Shown: piece by piece, positions 26,021 to 34,671 of the stretch
Position numbering within the stretch: position 1 is the stretch's first letter
How the letters are laid out: every line of letters starts with the position of its first letter
Assembly: GCF_004208535.1 (NCBI RefSeq)
Contig: NZ_SGIS01000003.1
Location: forward strand, 124,001-188,000
DNA from: Sphingomonas populi
GTDB lineage: Bacteria; Pseudomonadota; Alphaproteobacteria; Sphingomonadales; Sphingomonadaceae
Length of the DNA: 64,000 bases
Direction: 5' to 3'
The notes under the pieces: generated by a model
What the model saw: only the letters and a program-made list of their open reading frames with translations
The model's database searches: none
What the model was told of the DNA's origin: nothing
Program-made: the position numbers and the translations under genes

Positions 26021-27356
26021 TGACGAACTCCATCATGCCCCAGCGGCCCAGTTCGCGCCCGATGCCGGAACGCTTGGTCCCGCCAAAGGGCAAGGCCGGA
26101 TCGGAGACGGTATTGGCGTTGAAGAACGTCATCCCGCAGGCGAGATCGGCCGCAAACCGCGCGCGTTCGCCGGCATCCTGCGTCCACACGCTGGAGCCAA
26201 GGCCAAACGGCGTTTCGTTGGCGACGCGGATGGCATCGTCGACATTCGCGACTTCGAACACCAGCGCGACGGGGCCGAACAGTTCTTCCCTCCGCGTGGC
26301 CGCGCCTTCGGGCAGGCCCTCCAATATGGTGGGGGCATAGAAGGCGCCGGGGCCGGGCAGCGCCTGTCCCCCTGTGACCAAGGTCGCGCCTTCGGCCAGC
26401 GCCTGCGCCACCTGCCCGGCGATCTCATCGCGCGCGGCGTCGCTGGAAAGCGGGCCGAGTTCGGTGGACGAATCCGTGGGATCGCCGACCCGCAACGCCT
26501 CGACCGCCGTGACGAATGCCGCGCGGAATTGCGGATAGATGTCGCGGTGGACCAGGATACGCTTGGCACAGACGCACGATTGGCCGCTGTTCTGGAACCG
26601 CCCGGTCACGGCAGCGGCGACGGCGCGATCCAGATCGGCGCTTGGCATCACGATCAACGGATCGCTGCCACCCAGTTCCAGCACGCACGGCTTCAGCGCA
26701 CGCCCGCTGGCCGCCCCGACCGAAATGCCCGCCCCTTCGCTGCCGGTCAGGGTGACGGCGGCGACGCGAGAATCCTCGATCACGCGCGCCACCTGATCGC
26801 GGGTGAGATACAGGTTCTGGAACACGCCCTGCGGTAAGCCTGCATCGATCCCGGCACGTTCCAGCGCGGCGGCGCATTGCGGCGTGTTGGAGGCGTGTTT
26901 GAGCAGCACGACATTGCCCGCCATCAGCGCTGGCGCCAGGAAGCGCACCACCTGCCAATAGGGGAAATTCCACGGCATCACCGCGAACACGATGCCGATC
27001 GGTTCGTGGCGGACCTCGGCATGGCCAGCGGGGTGCGGCACGGTTTCAGGCGCCAGCATCGCCGCGCCGTGCGCTGCATACCAACGGCAATTGGCGGCGC
27101 ATTTCAGCACTTCGGCACGGGCGGCGGCGAGCGGCTTGCCCATTTCCAGGGTGATCAGCCGGGCATGATCGTCCGCGTGGCGCTCCAACTGGTCAGCCAG
27201 CCGTTCCAGCGCCTGCGCCCGCGCCGCGATCGGCGTGCCGCGCCACGCATCGAAGGCGCGTGAGCCAGCAGACAGCGCTGCCTCCACTGCTGCGGGATCG
27301 GCATCCTCAAAGCTCGCCAGATGCGCGCCGGTCGCGGGATTGATGGTGCGGTACAA
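25992..27356 (-). CDS. NAD(P)-dependent aldehyde dehydrogenase, succinate-semialdehyde type
   Basis: 454 residues, the usual length for the GabD/Sad-like branch. Motifs: [24 protein letters not shown] (oxyanion Asn), [12 protein letters not shown] (catalytic Glu), [13 protein letters not shown] (catalytic Cys), [27 protein letters not shown]. It oxidises an aldehyde, often a semialdehyde, to the acid. The start is TTG 27356: it fits the family N-terminus ([10 protein letters not shown]) and has GGAGAGG 8 nt upstream, while the frame upstream (to 27470) is Gly/Arg-rich and unlike ALDH. Its promoter region is shared with the divergent methyltransferase-like operon. The downstream GSHTG protein overlaps its 3' end, so the two are cotranscribed. 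Confidence 0.88.
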   Translation of the reverse strand: MYRTINPATGAHLASFEDADPAAVEAALSAGSRAFDAWRGTPIAARAQALERLADQLERHADDHARLITLEMGKPLAAARAEVLKCAANCRWYAAHGAAMLAPETVPHPAGHAEVRHEPIGIVFAVMPWNFPYWQVVRFLAPALMAGNVVLLKHASNTPQCAAALERAGIDAGLPQGVFQNLYLTRDQVARVIEDSRVAAVTLTGSEGAGISVGAASGRALKPCVLELGGSDPLIVMPSADLDRAVAAAVTGRFQNSGQSCVCAKRILVHRDIYPQFRAAFVTAVEALRVGDPTDSSTELGPLSSDAARDEIAGQVAQALAEGATLVTGGQALPGPGAFYAPTILEGLPEGAATRREELFGPVALVFEVANVDDAIRVANETPFGLGSSVWTQDAGERARFAADLACGMTFFNANTVSDPALPFGGTKRSGIGRELGRWGMMEFVNVRLVFTAA

Positions 27357-27555
27357 GGGCTGCCTCTCCGATGGGGATGGGCCGGCAGATGCGCCGCCGG
27401 GCCGCCCGCCGTCTGCGCATCCCGCTCGCCCTATCCGCCAGTCGAACAGGCGGCGTGGGGGATGCTGCATTGGCAGCGGCGGGGGAGATACCTAAGCTAC
27501 CACGCAAACAGGCGCTCCGGGCAGGTCGCGGATGGGGCAGCCGAGGGAGGCCTTG

Positions 27556-28779
27556 ATGCTCAATACGTTCCAACAGGCACCGCACGCGGTGCTCCCCAAG
27601 GCGACGCCCCAGGAAGCGTCGCGGCAGGAATTCGCCAAGAGCCTGAAGCACTATATCCAACAGGGTCTGCTGCCGGGGCTGCAGCCGGTCTATCGTGGCC
27701 GCGCTGCCCGCCGGTTCGAGAAGGAAACCGGCCGCGCCCCCGCCGACCGGCATGACATCCGCAAGGCGATGGTGCCGGACACGTACTTCCAGCATTATGC
27801 CGCGGTGAACCGGATCAGCCAGGAGCTGCTCTGGGACAGCGTGATCGACAGTATCGACAGCGATGCCGATGCGCTGCGCGCCGAAGCGGCGGCGGCATCG
27901 GCGGCGAATGCCGGCAAGCTGGTAGTGCCTGGCGCCTTCGACGTCCCCCGCTATGTCAACGCGCTCGACATTCACTGTATGCCGGGCGGCTATGCCGGTG
28001 CGCCGGGCGAGCAGGACGTGACGCTGGGCGCGCTCTATGATCGCGGCGTGTTCCTGTATGCGATGGGCTATACCGGGCCGAACAACGACGACATGGGCCG
28101 GTCGGTCTGCAACTATATCAAGCGGCGGCTGGACGGGTTTTCGCCCAAGCGCATCCTCGATCTGGGCTGCACCGTCGGCCATTCGACCCTGCCCTATAAG
28201 GAACTCTTCCCGGAGGCGGAGGTGTGGGGTGTCGACGTCGCCGCGCCGCAGATCCGCTATGCCCATGCCCGCGCCGGCGCATTCGGACTGGACGTCAACT
28301 TCGCCCAGATGAACGCCGAGCGCACCGATTTCGAGGATGGCAGCTTTGACCTGATCGTCAGCCACATCCTGCTGCACGAAACATCGGGCAAAGCGATGCC
28401 GAAGATCTTTGCCGAATGCTACCGGCTGCTGGCGCCCGGCGGCTATATGATCCACGCCGATCTGCCGCCGTTCGACCTGATGGACCCGTTCACCCAGTTC
28501 ATCCTGGACAATGAAACCTATTATAACAACGAGCCTTTCTGGGGGGCGATGCGCGATCTGGACCAGGTGGCGCTGGCCAAGGCTGCTGGCTTCCCTGCCG
28601 ACAGCATCCGCTTCGACACCGCGCCAATGGCAGTGATGGAATTCGCTGCGGCGGCGGCAGCCGGATACAGCCAGGACGCTGCCGACAGCGTCGCCGACCG
28701 CGAATTCACTGCGGGCGAATTCGCCCCCGGCGGCGGATGGGAAGTCCTGATCGCACAGAAGGATGGGGCAACGGCATGA
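27556..28779 (+). CDS. Class I methyltransferase-like protein, copy 1
   Basis: 407 residues. The C-terminal half is a Rossmann SAM-methyltransferase domain: RILDLGCTVGHSTLPYKELFP (motif I with GxTxG rather than GxGxG), VWGVDVAAPQIRYAHARA (acidic motif II), DLIVSHILLHETSGK, RLLAPGGYMIHADLP. The first 200 residues are a separate conserved region with YVNALDIHCMPGGYAG. A truncated paralogue ending the window (62938-64000) shares both regions, including DIHCMPG, LHE-SGK and NNEPFW. ATG 27556 has GAGGGAGG 5 nt upstream. The stop overlaps the next gene by 4 nt (ATGA). Methyl acceptor unknown; with the motif change, true SAM use should be treated as likely, not proven. Confidence 0.8.
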   Translation: MLNTFQQAPHAVLPKATPQEASRQEFAKSLKHYIQQGLLPGLQPVYRGRAARRFEKETGRAPADRHDIRKAMVPDTYFQHYAAVNRISQELLWDSVIDSIDSDADALRAEAAAASAANAGKLVVPGAFDVPRYVNALDIHCMPGGYAGAPGEQDVTLGALYDRGVFLYAMGYTGPNNDDMGRSVCNYIKRRLDGFSPKRILDLGCTVGHSTLPYKELFPEAEVWGVDVAAPQIRYAHARAGAFGLDVNFAQMNAERTDFEDGSFDLIVSHILLHETSGKAMPKIFAECYRLLAPGGYMIHADLPPFDLMDPFTQFILDNETYYNNEPFWGAMRDLDQVALAKAAGFPADSIRFDTAPMAVMEFAAAAAAGYSQDAADSVADREFTAGEFAPGGGWEVLIAQKDGATA

Positions 28780-29129
28780 CCGACACGAGCAAGATGCGCC
28801 GCGACGCCCGCGGCAAGCGCCCCGGCTTTTACGACACGCCGGGGATGGATCAGGTGATGTCGATGGTGATGGTGCTGGCCAGCGAGGTATCGGTGCTGGC
28901 CGACGACCTCGACCTGATGCAGCGCGTCGCCGCCAGCCAGGGCATCGATCTGAAGGCCGGCATGGCCAGCATCGAACTGGATCAGGCGGCGCTGGAAGAG
29001 CGCGAAGCGCGGCGCCAGGCGCTGCTCGACCGGCTGTTCTACCTGATGCGCAAGGAGGCGAGCGAACTCGCCACGCAGGAAACCAGCGACGCCTATATTC
29101 GCACGATCGACGAGATCGCAGTCGGATGA
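28776..29129 (+). CDS. Uncharacterised 117-residue helical protein
   Basis: I do not recognise a family. The protein is soluble, Met/Asp/Leu-rich and predicted mostly helical. It has a basic N-terminus (MRRDARGKRPGFYDTPGMD), then MSMVMVLASEVSVLADDLDLMQR, then a charged helix (LDQAALEEREARRQALLDRLFYLMRKEASE) with coiled-coil character. It has no signal peptide, Cys pair or metal motif. It is translationally coupled on both sides by ATGA overlaps, to the methyltransferase-like gene upstream and the FAD enzyme downstream. That implies a stoichiometric partner or small subunit of one of them. The codon usage and coupling make it a real gene; the frame-shifted ORF from 28763 is its shadow. Confidence 0.75.
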   Translation: MTDTSKMRRDARGKRPGFYDTPGMDQVMSMVMVLASEVSVLADDLDLMQRVAASQGIDLKAGMASIELDQAALEEREARRQALLDRLFYLMRKEASELATQETSDAYIRTIDEIAVG

Positions 29130-30700
29130 CCCAGGTTCTGGAGCGGCCCGAGGTGCTGGCCGCGATTGAAGCCATCACCGGCCCGGCACATGTGCTGACC
29201 GGCGACGCGACGCTCGCGCTCGCCACTGATGTCTATCGCCGGGCGGAGATGCCGCTGGCGGTCGTGCGCCCCGGCAGCGTCGAGGAGTTGCAGGCGGTGG
29301 TGCGCGTCGCGGCATCGGCGGGGACCAAGCTGTCGCTGCGCGGTGGCGGCGCGTCCTATACCGACGGCTATATCCCGTTCGCACCGGACATGCTCCTGCT
29401 GGATCTGACGCGGCTGAACCGGATCGTGCGGATCGACGAAGTAAATGGCCATGTCACGGTGGAGGCCGGGGTCACCTGGGCCGCCCTGCGCGACGCCTTG
29501 GCCGAAATGGATCTGCGCACGCCATTCTGGGGGCCGTTTTCCGGGCTGGCGGCGACGATCGGCGGATCGATGTCACAGAACACGATCAGCCACGGTTCCG
29601 GCGCCTATGGGATCTCGGCAGATTCGGTGCTGTCCTATGACGTGGTGACCGCCAGCGGATCGCTTCTGTCGACCGGCGTCGCGGCTGCCAGCACGGTGCC
29701 CTTCACCCGTCATTTTGGCCCCGACCTGACCGGATTGTTCAGCGGCGATTGCGGCGTGCTGGGGATCAAGGCGCGGGTGACGCTGCCCGTGATCCGCCGC
29801 CGCCCGGCGCATCGGCCCATCTCCTTCGCCTTCCCCGACCTGGCAGCGATGCATGAAGCGATGCGCCGTGTGGCGATCGAGCGGATCGAGGATACCCATT
29901 TCTCGCTGGATGCCGCCCTGTCACAGGGCCAGATCGCGCGGCAGGAACGGGCCGGCGCAACGCTGGACATGGCATTGTCGATCCTGCGCACCTCTCCGTC
30001 GTTAATCGCGGGTGCCAAACAACTCGTGCGTGCCGCCACCTCGGCACGGCGGACGATCCGTAAATCGGCCTTCATGGTTCATTACATCGTCGAGGGGTTC
30101 GACGATGCCGAGGTAAAGGCCCGGCTGCACCGCATCCGCACCCTTGTGTCCGGCCTTGGGCATGAAATCCCCGCCACGGTTCCAGCGATCGTGCGCGGGA
30201 TGCCCTTCGCGCCGTTGTTCAACACGCTGGGTCCGGCGGGCGAACGCTGGGTGCCGCTGCACGGCATCCTGCCCAACAGCGAAGTCGCGGCGTTCGAGCT
30301 GGCCTATCGCGCGATGCTCGCGGATCGCGCAGAGGAACTGGAGCGGCTGGGCATCTGGCTGGGCGGCATGTTCGCCACCGTGGGATCGGGCGGGTTCCTG
30401 TACGAAATCGCGATGTACTGGCCCGATGAGATCACCGATTATCACCGCGGCGCCGTGCCCGCAGACTATCTGAAGAGCCTGCCCGTCTATCCACCCAACC
30501 CGGAAGCGCGGGCCTATGTCCACCAGTTGAAGGCAGACATTATCGCGCTGTTCGTCCAGCACGGCGCCACCAACTTCCAACTGGGCAAGGCCTATCCCTA
30601 TGCCCGCCGGTTGCAGGCGGAACCGCTGGCGCTGGTGCAGGCGGTGAAGATGGCGCTGGACCCCGGCGGACTGCTGTCCCCCGGCAATCTGGGGCTTTAG
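29126..30700 (+). CDS. FAD-linked oxidase/dehydrogenase, VAO (PCMH) fold
   Basis: 524 residues. N-terminal FAD-binding PCMH domain: LAVVRPGSVEELQAVVRVA, KLSLRGGGASYTDGY (pyrophosphate loop), VTVEAGVTWAALRDAL, PFSGLAATIGGSMSQN, GSGAYGISADSVLSYDVV. The C-terminal substrate and FAD cap domain (about 230-524) ends ALVQAVKMALDPGGLLSPGNLG, typical of glycolate oxidase/D-lactate dehydrogenase and vanillyl-alcohol-oxidase relatives. It would oxidise a hydroxy acid, alcohol or phenol, passing electrons to oxygen or a carrier. ATG 29126 overlaps the preceding stop by 4 nt. The 3' end overlaps the convergent VOC gene by 4 nt. No covalent-FAD His can be assigned with confidence. Confidence 0.86.
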   Translation: MTQVLERPEVLAAIEAITGPAHVLTGDATLALATDVYRRAEMPLAVVRPGSVEELQAVVRVAASAGTKLSLRGGGASYTDGYIPFAPDMLLLDLTRLNRIVRIDEVNGHVTVEAGVTWAALRDALAEMDLRTPFWGPFSGLAATIGGSMSQNTISHGSGAYGISADSVLSYDVVTASGSLLSTGVAAASTVPFTRHFGPDLTGLFSGDCGVLGIKARVTLPVIRRRPAHRPISFAFPDLAAMHEAMRRVAIERIEDTHFSLDAALSQGQIARQERAGATLDMALSILRTSPSLIAGAKQLVRAATSARRTIRKSAFMVHYIVEGFDDAEVKARLHRIRTLVSGLGHEIPATVPAIVRGMPFAPLFNTLGPAGERWVPLHGILPNSEVAAFELAYRAMLADRAEELERLGIWLGGMFATVGSGGFLYEIAMYWPDEITDYHRGAVPADYLKSLPVYPPNPEARAYVHQLKADIIALFVQHGATNFQLGKAYPYARRLQAEPLALVQAVKMALDPGGLLSPGNLGL

Positions 30701-31197
30701 GCGCCTTCGGGGGCGGACAATTCCTGCTCGGCCGGGTCGGTTTCGACCAGGTTGAGCAGGATGCCGTCGCCATCGCGCAGGCACACTTCCAACTGGGCAC
30801 GGTGCGCCATGCGGAACTGTTCCGGCTCGGGCGACCAACTGGCCCCCGCCGCGCGCAGTGCCGCCAGTGTCGTGTGGATATCGCGAACGTAGAAGACCAG
30901 AGCGATCTCGCCGATCTGGGCGGGGCCGGTGCGCAAGGGGGGCGCCTCGGGTGCCAGCGCGGGATCGATGCGGAACAGCCCGATCATCCCAAAATTCGGC
31001 CCGCCGCTCTTTACGATCCGCACTGCCAGCGGGCCGTGCCCGGCAAAGCCCAGGATCGTCGAGGCGGAGGGGTCATCCAGCACCCCTTCCCAATAAACCT
31101 GCGCGAAGCCGAGCGCGGCGTAGAAATCCGCCGTACGCTCCAGATCGCGGACAAAGATCGTGGCGCGGATCAGCGAGGAGACGGCAGGTTCAGTCAT
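30697..31197 (-). CDS. VOC (glyoxalase/bleomycin-resistance) superfamily protein
   Basis: 166 residues in two beta-alpha-beta-beta-beta modules: ATIFVRDLERTADFYAALGF at the start and ALVFYVRDIHTTLAALRAAGA in the second half, ending DGDGILLNLVETD. VOC enzymes are metal-dependent isomerases, dioxygenases, epimerases or lyases, and some only bind ligands. Of the metal ligands, the final acidic residue (LVETD) is visible, and the first position is not His, so catalysis is uncertain. It is the last gene of the minus-strand run from 39384, 92 nt after the GHHTG gene, with 11-bp direct repeats just before its start. Tail-to-tail overlap with the FAD enzyme gene. Confidence 0.8.
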   Translation of the reverse strand: MTEPAVSSLIRATIFVRDLERTADFYAALGFAQVYWEGVLDDPSASTILGFAGHGPLAVRIVKSGGPNFGMIGLFRIDPALAPEAPPLRTGPAQIGEIALVFYVRDIHTTLAALRAAGASWSPEPEQFRMAHRAQLEVCLRDGDGILLNLVETDPAEQELSAPEGA

Positions 31198-31207
31198 CGA
31201 TCGCTCC

Positions 31208-31235
31208 CAGTTCGTACCATGGGCGATCAGTTCGA
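31208..31235. repeat. 11-bp direct repeat before the VOC gene
   Basis: CAGTTCGTACC (31208-31218) and CAGTTCGAACC (31228-31238) match at 10 of 11 positions with a 20-bp period, 11-41 bp upstream of the VOC start. The second copy includes the palindrome GTTCGAAC. Two-turn spacing suggests a protein site, but overlap with the ribosome binding region may explain part of it. Confidence 0.3.
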
Positions 31236-31289
31236 ACCGCTCGCGGCCCGTTTCCGCGCCATTCGCGCCGCGATAGGCGATGGTGCCGA

Positions 31290-32096
31290 TCAGGGCAGCG
31301 TCGCGACGAAATCGGCGATCGCATCCGCCCAGGCCTGCGGTTCCTGATCGACAATGTCGATGCCGCCGCCGGGGATGACGACCAGCGGGAAATCGGGCCG
31401 CAGCGCGTGCGCCGCTACCGCCGCATCGTGGATCATGTCGCCGCTGTTGCTCAGGATCATCGCGGGGACGGCCACCGCCTTGATCGCGCTGATATGGTCA
31501 TAGCTGAACGCGGCATGGTGACCGAACCAATAGGGCCCGCGCGAGACCAGCGCCTGGGTGACATAGTCGCTGATCCGCGCAAGGCTGATGGTGCCGGCGG
31601 CGAAATGTTCGCGCGTTGTGAACAGCTCGACCATGTGCTGCCCGCCCGGCAGCGGGCCGTATTTCTTCTCCCGCTCGGCAAAGGTTTCGCGCATCCCCAG
31701 CCGTTCTTCGTCCGGCATCACCATGGTCCCGCCCATTACCAGCCCGCGCACCCGATCCGGGTGCCGCAGCGCGGCTTCGGTCGCGACCAGCGAGCCGGTA
31801 TGGTGCCCGCCGACCACGGCACGCGCGATCCCCAAGGCATCCAGCACGGGCAACACGACCTGAGCATAATCCGCGACCATCGGCACATGCTGGGTCGCGT
31901 CGGACATGCCGAAGCCCGGCATGTCGATTGCGATGGGGCGGATGCCGCGTGCCATCAGCGGCGCGAACACATTGGTGAACTGGTCCGAATGCATCACCGC
32001 CTGATGCAGCAGGACCAGCGGCACGCCTTCCGCTGCGGACTGGAAGTGAATCTGGCCGAAGGGGCCATCGGTATAAGCGCGGCGCAGATACGTCAT
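31290..32096 (-). CDS. Alpha/beta-hydrolase-fold protein with GHHTG elbow (atypical triad)
   Basis: 268 residues, cytosolic. The fold motifs are PLVLLHQAVMHSDQF (oxyanion strand, no HG), IAIDMPGFGMSD, VRGLVMGGTMV. The nucleophile elbow is VVGGHHTGSLVA (94-105), with His99 in the nucleophile slot. The C-terminal loop IPGGGIDIVDQEP lacks the catalytic His, where normal relatives have GxGH. Asp220 and His223 (GDMIH) occupy the acid turn. The same three changes occur in the paralogue at 25178-26020. ATG 32096 is one base after the ADH stop (TGACATG), so translation is coupled. It is likely to act on the product of the preceding ADH or lyase; reaction unknown. Confidence 0.82.
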   Translation of the reverse strand: MTYLRRAYTDGPFGQIHFQSAAEGVPLVLLHQAVMHSDQFTNVFAPLMARGIRPIAIDMPGFGMSDATQHVPMVADYAQVVLPVLDALGIARAVVGGHHTGSLVATEAALRHPDRVRGLVMGGTMVMPDEERLGMRETFAEREKKYGPLPGGQHMVELFTTREHFAAGTISLARISDYVTQALVSRGPYWFGHHAAFSYDHISAIKAVAVPAMILSNSGDMIHDAAVAAHALRPDFPLVVIPGGGIDIVDQEPQAWADAIADFVATLP

Positions 32097-32097
32097 G

Positions 32098-33213
32098 TCA
32101 GGGCACCATGATCTGGCGGATGGCATTGCCATCGGCGAGTTGGTCGAGAAGGTCGTTGATATCGGCCAGCGGCCGTACCGAGGTGAGCAGCACTTCGACC
32201 GGAAGCCGCCCCGCGCGCCATAGCGCGATGTAGCGCGGCAGATCGCGCGACGGCACCGACGATCCCATATAGCTGCCGATCAGCGTCTTGCCCTCCGCGA
32301 CCAGCGCGACGGCGGGAATGGCGAAGGTCTCGACCGGATTGGGCAGGCCGACCGTGACGATGCGGCCACCCCGGCGCGCGGCGGCATAGGCCGCCTGCAG
32401 TACAGCCGCCTTGCCCACCGTTTCGATCACCACGTCCGGCGCGCCTTCGGCAAACAACGCGGCAAACGCCTCACCCGGCGCCAGCGCAGTCGCGCCCAGT
32501 TGCTCGGCAATGGCACGCTTCTCCGGCGAAGGATCGATCGCCACCACGGGCGCCGCACCCGACGCAAGCGCCGCCAGCAACGCCGACAGGCCGACGCCGC
32601 CCAACCCATAGATCAGCACCGATTCGCCGGGCCGGACGGCCGCAGAGTTCATCACCGCCCCCGCACCGGTCAGCACCGCACAGCCAAACAATGCGGCGAT
32701 TTCGGCCGGCATGTCCGCATCCACCTTCACCGCCGATCGCCGATCGACGACGACGTGGCTGGCAAAGGCGGAGACGCCGAGGTGATGGTGCACTTCCCCG
32801 CAAGCATCGTGCAGCCGCCGCCCGCCGTTCAGCAACCTTCCCTCGCCATTGGCCGCAGCGCCCGCGCCGCACATGAACGGCTCGCCCGCACGGCAGCGCG
32901 GGCAATCGCCGCACGATGGCAGAAAGGCGAGGATCACCCGGTCGCCCACCGCAAAGCCGGGATCGTCCACCGTGCCGGTCTGTTCGACGATGCCGGTCGC
33001 TTCATGGCCCAGCGCCATTGGCATTGGGCGCGGCCGATCGCCATTCACCACCGACAGGTCCGAATGGCACAGGCCGGCGGCGTCGATGCGGATCAGCAAC
33101 TCGCCCGACCGCGGCGGATCGAGCGTCAGCCGCTTGAGTTCAAGCGGCGCATGCTCCCGATAGGGCCGGGCATGGCCGCCCGACTGCGCCAGCACCGCCG
33201 CCACGATCTCCAT
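32098..33213 (-). CDS. Zinc-dependent alcohol dehydrogenase (MDR family)
   Basis: 371 residues. Catalytic zinc ligands: Cys in AAGLCHSDLSV and His-Glu in ALGHEATGIVE. The structural zinc lobe has four Cys in CGDCPRCRAGEPFMC. Rossmann motif GLGGVGLSALLAAL and AIDPSPEKRAIAEQLGA indicate NAD binding. It resembles the class III/benzyl-alcohol dehydrogenase-like group, which oxidises primary alcohols or hydroxy acids. ATG 33213 shares one base with the stop of the lyase gene (TAATG), so the two are coupled. Three ALDH genes in the island could take its aldehyde product. Confidence 0.9.
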   Translation of the reverse strand: MEIVAAVLAQSGGHARPYREHAPLELKRLTLDPPRSGELLIRIDAAGLCHSDLSVVNGDRPRPMPMALGHEATGIVEQTGTVDDPGFAVGDRVILAFLPSCGDCPRCRAGEPFMCGAGAAANGEGRLLNGGRRLHDACGEVHHHLGVSAFASHVVVDRRSAVKVDADMPAEIAALFGCAVLTGAGAVMNSAAVRPGESVLIYGLGGVGLSALLAALASGAAPVVAIDPSPEKRAIAEQLGATALAPGEAFAALFAEGAPDVVIETVGKAAVLQAAYAAARRGGRIVTVGLPNPVETFAIPAVALVAEGKTLIGSYMGSSVPSRDLPRYIALWRAGRLPVEVLLTSVRPLADINDLLDQLADGNAIRQIMVP

Positions 33214-34073
33214 TACCGGTCCTGCCCCCATTTGCGATCGAACGCCCAGACGTCTTCAAACCCGATCATGCTGCAAAACGTCTTGAAGTCGAACAGCGGA
33301 ATGTCCGCCGGCTCGCCGTCCAGATCGTCGCGCAGCCGCACGAGCGCCTGTTCGATCGCGGCGGCGGAAACCAGGCTGGTCAGCGACGGATAGATGGCGA
33401 ACGCAAAGCCGATATCGGCCAGCACATCACCCTTCATCGGCGGGGTCAGCCCGCCATTGGCCATGTTGCACAGGATCGGTTGTTCGAACGTCTCGCAGAC
33501 CTTGCGCATCTCCTCTTCGCTGGTCAGCGCTTCGGGAAACAGGATGTCCGCCCCGGCCTTGGCATAGGCCTCCAGCCGGCGCAGCGTGCCGTCCAGCCCT
33601 TCGGACTGGCGGGCATCGGTGCGCGCGATGACCAGCATCTGGTCGCGCGCTTCCACGGCAACCTTCACCTTGTCGGCCATGTCCTCGACCGAGACGACGC
33701 GCTTGTACGGCGTGTGACCGCACTTTTTGGGGAATTCCTGATCCTCAAGCTGGATCGCGGAGATGCCCGCCGCTTCATAGCCGCGCACGGTGTGGTTGAC
33801 GTTCAACAGGCCACCAAAGCCGGTATCGGCATCGGCGATCAGCGCCGCGCTGCACGATCGGCGCACGGTGCTCATCCGATCGAGCATCTGGTTATAGCTG
33901 ACCAGCCCCGCATCGGGCAGGCCGTAAGCGGACGCGGTCAACCAATAGCCGCTGCCATAAACCACGTCGAAGCCGACGCGTTCGACCATGACGGCGGTGA
34001 TCATATCCTGCACGCCCGGGACGACGAAGAACTCGCCGGTCGCCAACTTTTCGCGCAATCTTGTGTCAGCCAT
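33213..34073 (-). CDS. Isocitrate lyase/PEP mutase family lyase
   Basis: 286 residues. TIM-barrel C-C lyase of the ICL/2-methylisocitrate lyase/PEP mutase superfamily. Visible motifs: VVPGVQDMITAVM, VYGSGYWLTASAYGLPDAG, ALIADADTGFGG (Mg ligands), QLEDQEFPKKCGHTPYK (loop with the catalytic Cys of KKCGH), VIARTDAR, DILFPEAL, CNMANGG. KKCGH marks a lyase acting on 2-hydroxy-dicarboxylates (methylisocitrate, dimethylmalate, petal-death-type substrates) rather than PEP mutase. It follows an aconitase-family LeuC/LeuD pair with an 8-nt overlap, which recalls the dimethylmalate hydratase (DmdAB)/lyase (Dml) pairing. The product would be pyruvate or a related 2-oxoacid plus a short acid (inference). 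Confidence 0.87.
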   Translation of the reverse strand: MADTRLREKLATGEFFVVPGVQDMITAVMVERVGFDVVYGSGYWLTASAYGLPDAGLVSYNQMLDRMSTVRRSCSAALIADADTGFGGLLNVNHTVRGYEAAGISAIQLEDQEFPKKCGHTPYKRVVSVEDMADKVKVAVEARDQMLVIARTDARQSEGLDGTLRRLEAYAKAGADILFPEALTSEEEMRKVCETFEQPILCNMANGGLTPPMKGDVLADIGFAFAIYPSLTSLVSAAAIEQALVRLRDDLDGEPADIPLFDFKTFCSMIGFEDVWAFDRKWGQDR

Positions 34074-34671
34074 GTGCCGGTTCCTTTTGCCAGAGCCAGG
34101 GGAACGCGGTGCGCTGCCCGGCTTCATATCGTTCGATGTCGTGCGCGTGGATGGCGCGGATGCGGGCGATCTCGTTCCAGCCGTTGAGCAACGCCTCGCG
34201 CCGTTCGTCGGGGACGGTGAAGGCGATGGGCGCCTCGCCCTGCACGGCGAGGGTGCGGGTGCGCAGATCGACGTGGAAGCTGCACCCGGCTTGCGCGGCG
34301 GCGTGTAGCACTGCAACCCGCTCGGCGGGCAGCACGATCGGGAGCAGCCCGTTCTTGAAGCAGTTGGAATGGAAGATTTCGCCGAAGCTCTCCGCCACGA
34401 TCACCCGGATGCCGAGGCCGGCCAGCGCCCAGGGGGCATGTTCGCGGCTGGACCCGCAGCCGAAATTGGGGCCGGCGATCAGGATCGGCGCCGCGCTGTC
34501 CTGCCCCGGTGCCAGCGCGAAGCCGTCGCAGCGGCGATCGTGGAATGCATAGCGGCCAAGGCCGAGCTTCTCGGTAATCAGCAGGAAGCGCGCCGGGTAG
34601 ATGATGTCGGTATCTACATCGGCGTCCGGCAGCGACCAAGCAGCGCCCGTGACGGTGACGAGCGCCGTCAT
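34066..34671 (-). CDS. leuD: Aconitase-family small subunit, LeuD-like
   Basis: 201 residues, the swivel domain of a two-subunit hydro-lyase. Motifs: [63 protein letters not shown], all diagnostic for LeuD. The symbol follows the family; the context (no leuA, leuB or leuE; partner is an ICL-type lyase) argues for a catabolic hydratase such as dimethylmalate or citramalate/methylmalate dehydratase rather than leucine synthesis. ATG 34671 overlaps the leuC-like stop by 4 nt; its own 3' end overlaps the lyase start by 8 nt. Confidence 0.88.
   Translation of the reverse strand: MTALVTVTGAAWSLPDADVDTDIIYPARFLLITEKLGLGRYAFHDRRCDGFALAPGQDSAAPILIAGPNFGCGSSREHAPWALAGLGIRVIVAESFGEIFHSNCFKNGLLPIVLPAERVAVLHAAAQAGCSFHVDLRTRTLAVQGEAPIAFTVPDERREALLNGWNEIARIRAIHAHDIERYEAGQRTAFPWLWQKEPAHG

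Noticed and set aside
28763..30700. An apparent 645-aa fusion of an Arg-rich N-terminus to the FAD enzyme
   Set aside because: The first 121 codons are the out-of-frame reading of the 117-aa gene. The FAD enzyme starts at ATG 29126 with a 4-nt overlap.
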